From Pilatotrama ljubarskyi (lineage: Eukaryota > Basidiomycota > Agaricomycetes > Polyporales > Polyporaceae), in the NCBI GenBank assembly GCA_022385805.1, contig MU277679.1:1-64000 (forward strand): a stretch of DNA of 64,000 nt. The letters are read 5' to 3'. A program made the translations under genes and the position numbers. Shown here one piece after another: positions 58,793-64,000 of this stretch (position 1 is the stretch's first letter; each line of letters starts with the position of its first letter). Below the pieces are notes generated by a model, which worked only from the letters and a program-made list of their open reading frames with translations, was not told the DNA's origin and searched no databases.

Positions 58793-59407
58793 GTTTGGGC
58801 CTCTTCCTGCTTCAAGTGGTGGGCTTCTGATGGCTCGGCAACACTAGCAAATAGACACCTGGAAGACGGTACGCAGTGCGTCAGCATCCGGCTGTTTATT
58901 GTGACTACAGGAGAACGTCCTCAGCCATTACTTACACCAGAGTTATATACAGAGACTGTTGGAAGAGGTCAGCTCAGTGCCACCCAAGCTGCACGCAATC
59001 GCTTCAGTGGTGGGAACTTGCAAGCGTCGGCGAAGTTGCAAACGCCCGAGTCGTGCTCGACCCACGTGGCGATGTTAGTGTTCAGCAAGTCAATGAAGAT
59101 CCCTCTGCACGTAAGCACTCCGTCAAAATTGCGTGTACTCCCATGCATACTGAGTCGCTGAGCGGCAGTCGTCGATGCCTGATAATCTCCGGCAAGCTGG
59201 CAGCAGGACTCGATTGAGTCGTCGACTCCGTCAGAGTCGGTGCGACTGAACCGTGACGCGCGGACGACTGCGCTGCAGCACGCGACCGTCACGGCTGAGT
59301 CAGCTGTGACTGGTCGTGAGTGTGACACACCGCCCACTTCGCGTCGCGTCTCTGCCAGCGGCCCCGCATTTCTCCTCCTCCCATCTCCGTCCCTCTCACT
59401 CTCAGCC
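58793..59407. promoter_or_regulatory. Divergent promoter region between PAP2 and DNMT5
   Basis: 615 bp. Near 59219-59262 there is a cluster of GAGTCG/CGACTC repeats in both directions (for example CGACTC-CGTCA-GAGTCG). Similar GAGTCG words occur near 16970-17050 upstream of MED4. It may bind a regulatory protein. No gene is seen. Confidence 0.4.
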
Positions 59408-62400
59408 ATGGCCCCTCCTGCCAAGGCCGCACGACCGAAGGGCCAGAAGAGCATAACTTCTTTCTTTGCAAAGCCCAAGAAGTCAAACGACGCCGGAAAA
59501 CCCGATCAGTCTGAACCCGACGATGACCTGAAGCAGGAGGACCCCGTGGAGGACCCAGACGATGAGGGCGCGCCTGAGGGCGACGCCGACGTGGCAAAGG
59601 CCGCCAACATTGAAAACTCCGATCTACCCCCAATCTACCAGATTCCCGCCATATTCTCCGACCTCGTTTCCCGCATCCCCCAAATCAAGGACGTCGCAGA
59701 GCACTTGAAGGGCCGCAAGATGCGCGTCGCCACCATGTGCTCTGGTACAGAGTCCCCTTTGCTTGCGTTGAACTTGATTCAGCGCTCTATCATGGAGCAC
59801 TATGGAGTGGCTCTCGAATACGAGCATGTCTTCTCCTGCGAGATCGAACCGTTCAAGCAGGCGTACATCGAAAGGAACTTCCAACCGCCTCTGCTATTCC
59901 GTGATGTTTGCGAGCTTGGAGAGGATGAAGCGTGAGTGCATGGTATAGTCTACTGTACGTCCATAGATTGACCAAAGGAACAGTACTACCGCGTATGGAG
60001 CACTCGCTCCTGTCCCAGGGGACGTCGACTTGCTTGTCGCCGGCACATCCTGCGTCGACTACTCCAACCTCAACAACGAGAAGCAGGATATCGACGCCAA
60101 CGGCGAGTCCGGCCGCACCTTCCGCGGCATGATGTCCTGGGTCAAGAACCACCGCCCGCCGCTCGTCATCCTCGAGAACGTCTGCGGCGCGCCCTGGGAC
60201 CGCGTCGTAGAATACTTCGCCCGGAACGGATACAGCGCGGAGCACCTCCGCGTCGATACCAAGACGTTCTATATCCCGCATACCCGCACTCGTGTATACC
60301 TCCTTGCTGTCGACCAGAAACGCTCGAGTATGCCTGACGCGTGGAAGGCGATGATCCAGAAGCTCAGGCGCCCTGCGTCGTCGACTCTGGATGCGTTCTT
60401 GCTGCCTACGGATGACCCACGTATTCATCAGGCGAGGCAGAAGCTCGCGGCGGAAGCGCATACTGTGGGAAGCACACGCGGCCGCACTGACTGGGGTCGA
60501 TGCGAGAGTCGTCACCAGCGTGCCCGCCTCGAGGAGCAGCTTGGCACTAAGCGACCGCTTACCAGTTGGGAAGAGGGTAAGCTCATGGTGTGCTTGCTCC
60601 AGCGATGTTGCTCATGCCCGATTGATAGGTGGATTCTGTAAGCTCCCCGACTTCGCGTGGAATGACTGGGGCATCGGTCAAGTCGAGCGTGTCTGGGACT
60701 TGATGGACATCAGTCTCCTCCGCTCTGCGAAGAAGGGCGTTGACCCGTCGTTCAAGACGTGAGTATCCTTGCGCAGCCTGAATCTCGTGCCAATACTGAA
60801 GATAGCTTACAGTCAAGTATGGAACCTTTCTCAGAACGTCGACCGGTCGACGGGAGCGAGCAAGCCGGGTATTTGCCCGTGCTTGACGCCCTCCATGATT
60901 CCTTACATCACGAACCGCGGAGGGCCCATGGTCGGTCTCGAAGCTTTGTCCATGCAGGGTCTCCCCGTGGACGAACTGCTCCTCACGCGTGAGACGGAGG
61001 ACCAGCTCGCCGACCTCGCGGGCAACGCAATGTCAACAACCGTTGTCGGCGCGTGCATGCTCGCGGCGCTCGTGATCGGCAGGAAGCTCCTGAAGGAAGG
61101 GTCGGACGAGACGACTTACGAGCAGCGGCACGAGGACCGGATGGAAGAGGACGCGCCCAAGCCCGCAAAGATCGAGGAGGCGGAGATGGATGTTGACGAG
61201 CAGCCCGCCGAGGACGTCGAGGGCCACATCACCGGCGAGGAGCAGCTCACGCAGAAGCCGCTAGATTTGGCAGCGTCCGCCTCCCAGATGACCCTCCAAG
61301 GCATCCTCGAGCAGGCCGAACGCAGTGCGCGTTTGTGCAGCTGCGAGGGCCGCAAGGACATGACGGACCGCACGCTCAACCGCTGCATCGACTGCGCCTC
61401 TACGTCCTGCGTCAAGTGCGGCGGACGCCCCGAGCACAACTTCCTGCCTATCGACCTGAAGGTGCATCCGCGCCTCTCCCCATCGACGTTCGAGAAGGAC
61501 CTGAAGGCCGTCCTCCCTATGTCCCTTACGATCTCGAACGTCTCTGAAGCCCTGCTGGACGAGCTAGCTGAGGCGAACGACATCGACACCTCCACCGCGC
61601 GCTGGACCGGCTGGAGCGCGGCGGTCCTCCGCGCCGTCGAGAAGGATATGCGGTTCGTCGAGCCGAAGCGGCAGGAGATCTGGTCGGTCGTGTACCAGTC
61701 GCCTGCAGCCAAGCTCGAGCTCTCGCTGCACCCCAAGCAGCCCGAGTGGCGGCTCTTCGCGTACCCCGAGGAGCACGAGCCCGCGAACGCCGAGATCCGC
61801 AAGGTGCTCGACCTGCCCGTGGGGCGGTTCGTCTGCGGGGATGGGCTGTTCGCGGGGCGCTGGGAGTTCGCGCTCCCTGCCGTGGCGAAGGTCGACATCA
61901 CAATTGAGGGCAGCGAGGAGCTTGTGCCGGCTTGGGAGCAGAAGCTCGGTCTTCAGGGCGACGAGTTCCGGAACAAGATGGTGCACGCGCGGTTGGAGGT
62001 GCGCGTACCGGAGGCGCACCGCGCTCTCTTTGACCGCGACGTCTCGGGCTCGTATACCCTCATCGACAGGTGCGGGACGGCCAACTCGGCGCTGCATAAG
62101 CGCGCGCAGACCAAGGCGGATGAGGGGTTGCCGCCAATCTTTTTGTTGTTGGACCCGACGCGGTGCGGGGAGCCGAGCGGGGACTCGTTTGTGTTCTCGA
62201 CGAGCACGAGGCGGTATGAGTATGGCGAGAGCAGGCCGATTGCGGCGTTGTTGGATCCGAAGTGGAGGCAGTCGGACGTGGAGGGGGCGCAGACCGTGAA
62301 GTGTATCGTTCCGTGCCGCTGGACTGAGGCGGAGGACGTCAAGCTGAAGGTAAGCTCGTTTTTCGGAGCGATGAGCATACGCTGATCATGGTTCCACAGC

Positions 62401-64000
62401 CCGCTGCTGGTCACGACGCGGTCTTCGCGACCCCAGCCAAGGGCGTCTCCATCGACGTCTCGCAAGACGCCTGCAAGAGCGCGACCGCGCTCCTCGTCTG
62501 CCGGGTGCCGCTCGGCGAGCAGGCGGGCCCTGAGTGGCCGCGCGGCGCGTGGACCGAGGTCGACAAGGTGCACGAACGCTCGATCTTCAAGTCGCTCGCG
62601 TGGCTCGTCGAGCGTATCCGCAACATCGATGGCCAGTTCAGCGAGTGGCAGTCCGCGAACGGCGTGGGCGACTACCATACCCAGTGCGCACGCTGCGCGC
62701 CGGTCTCGCCTGCTATCAGGTGGGCGAAGGTCAAGAAGCGCATCGCGGCATTCGAGGATACCGTCCAGGCCGGCGAGTATGAGAGGAGTCTGAAGCGGCG
62801 CCCCGCGCCGTTCGTTACCCAGCTGAAGCTGGACGATGATGGGACTGGCATTGTCCGGATCGGCGTTAACATGACTTCCCTGATGCACCGAGCCCTCTCG
62901 AGGCTGCCGACCATCGGCCGTACAGAGCCCGCGACGCTCTCGTGGCGGCTCAACACCGATTTCACCCCCGCGGTCAAGATTGACCTGCCCAAATTCAAGC
63001 TCTCGAGCAACAAGCGGGACCCGGAGCACGCGCAGCCTCCCCACTTCAAGATCCCCCTCCGTCCCGAGCAGCTCCGCTCGCTCAGCTGGATGCTTGAGCA
63101 GGAACGGAAGGACGCGCCGCCCTTCGTCGAGGAGGAGATTTCGGAGGCCATCCTCGAGCCACTCGGGTGGCGCGCCGAGGGCCGCGCGCAGCGCCCGCAC
63201 CACGTCCGCGGCGGCGTGCTCGCGGACGAGGTCGGGTACGGCAAGACGGCGATCTCGCTGGGCCTGATCGACTGCGCGGCGGAGGACGTGCGGAAGGAGT
63301 TCGCGAAGGTGAAGAGCACGGCGGGGCACATCGCGACGAAGGCGACGTTGATCATCGTGCCGCCGCACCTGACGCGCCAGTGGGAGAGCGAGGTGCGCAA
63401 GTTCACGAAGGGCAAGTTCGAGGTCGTCGTGCTCCACACGGCGTCGAACTTGAACTCGCTGAAGATCGAGGACGTCATGGAGGCGGACATCGTCATCGTC
63501 GCGTCGAATTTATTCAGGAGCCAGGTGTACCAGGATAATCTGGAGGCATTCGCGGGCGCGGGGGAGCTGCCCATTCAGGACGGTCGTTTCTTCGACGCGC
63601 GCCTAGACATCACCCTCAAGGGCCTCCAGGGCCAGGTCGAGCGTCTCAGGGAGGACGGCTCGGAAGCGGTTATGGAGCAGATCAAGGAGGGACGGAAGCT
63701 CGGTATGTATCTCGCTGCATCGCATTGTATACAACCGACTTACATAGTCGTCTTCGCAGACGAGGCGTCGCAGCTGTTGGTTCCCACCAAGCGGCTGAAA
63801 GGCAAGTCGTACCGAGACGCTGCAGAGACGACCGAGAAACCGACCAAGGTCAAGAAGGAGTCGGCGGAGCCCACTCTTCCCGCTGCAGTGAAGGCGTCCT
63901 CGGGCTCGCGGTCGGGCATGAAGGTCGAGGTCGTGATCCCTTCGCTGCCCAAGGGTCGCGGCTCTCCTTCCGCTTCATCTGCGCCGGCAAGCGACGAGGA
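59408..64000 (+). CDS. DNMT5: DNMT5: DNA cytosine-C5 methyltransferase fused to SNF2 ATPase (partial, runs off right edge)
   Basis: Exons 59408-59931, 59984-60576, 60629-60758, 60813-62349, 62400-63702 and 63748 onward; 1446 residues lie in the window. Residues 13-20 QKSITSFF match a PCNA-binding PIP box. Methyltransferase motifs: MCSGTESP (I, about 110), CEIEPFKQAYIERNF (II), AGTSCVDYS (IV; catalytic Cys198), ILENV (VI), RTRVYLLAV (VIII) and LAGNAMSTTVVGA (X). A cysteine-rich RING-like finger follows (CSCEGRKD..CIDCASTSCVKCGG). Then comes the SNF2 ATPase with GGVLADEVGYGKTAIS (Walker A), VPPHLTRQWESE and FADEAS (Walker B). DNMT5 maintains CG methylation on hemimethylated DNA using ATP. The usual N-terminal chromodomain is not seen. 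The start is the first ATG giving the PIP box. Confidence 0.94.

Noticed and set aside
61953..63437. Long minus-strand open frame of nearly 500 codons opposite the DNMT5 gene
   Set aside because: It is the mirror of a strongly supported GC-rich coding region with DNMT5/SNF2 motifs. High GC at third positions removes stop codons on the other strand. No domain or start context supports it.

Overview
This window is nuclear DNA from a filamentous basidiomycete, most likely a wood-decay or other polypore-type agaricomycete. The reasons: it is GC-rich and gene-dense; genes are cut by many 45-80 nt GT-AG introns with CTRAY-type branch sites; it has a GH45 endoglucanase closely matching what I know of the Phanerochaete Cel45A subfamily; it has a fungal-type DNMT5 DNA methyltransferase-helicase; and it carries two copies of a GPI-anchored S10 carboxypeptidase of the kind expanded in Agaricomycetes. 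Family names come from recognised motifs and remembered family features, not from a database search. Exon coordinates were built by hand from splice sites and checked for reading-frame closure.

Layout. 0-3.5 kb: a divergent pair of tRNA-Arg(ACG) genes, a small single-pass membrane protein (minus) and an apparently empty stretch. 3.5-10.7 kb: an alcohol-acetyltransferase-like enzyme (+), the Cel45A endoglucanase (+), a class III aminotransferase (-) and a HAD hydrolase (+). 10.9-27.5 kb: the most striking structure, an inverted segmental duplication. The left arm is a U1 snRNA gene (+) followed by an 18-exon S10 carboxypeptidase gene (-). The right arm is the mirror image, carboxypeptidase (+) then U1 snRNA (-). 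The roughly 9.6 kb between the arms holds a gene-poor 2.8 kb stretch, the Mediator subunit MED4 (+), a PB1 plus multi-ZZ-finger protein resembling the NBR1 autophagy receptor (-), and a 116-residue unknown protein (+).

28-38 kb: a dual-specificity phosphatase (+), a CLC chloride channel/antiporter (+), a SAM methyltransferase of the EEF1A-lysine-methyltransferase type (-, tail to tail with CLC), a TMEM14-family protein (+), the mitochondrial complex I assembly methyltransferase NDUFAF7/MidA (+) and a small secreted protein (+). 38.8-50 kb: MMS19/MET18 (+), a coiled-coil unknown (-), an F-box/LRR-like protein (-), the ubiquitin-eS31 (S27a) fusion (-) and replication factor C subunit RFC3 (+), whose promoter carries four MluI cell-cycle boxes. 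50-64 kb: a ZW10/DSL1-type vesicle-tethering protein (+), a CID and RGG/RS-rich RNA-processing factor (+), a PAP2 lipid phosphatase (-), and the first 4.3 kb of coding sequence of a DNMT5 gene (+) that runs off the right edge.

Most genes are unrelated housekeeping functions and do not form one pathway. The functional groupings I can see are DNA replication and repair or chromatin (RFC3, MMS19, DNMT5), transcription and RNA processing (MED4, CID protein, U1 x2), and secreted or cell-surface hydrolases (Cel45A, the two carboxypeptidases, the small secreted protein).
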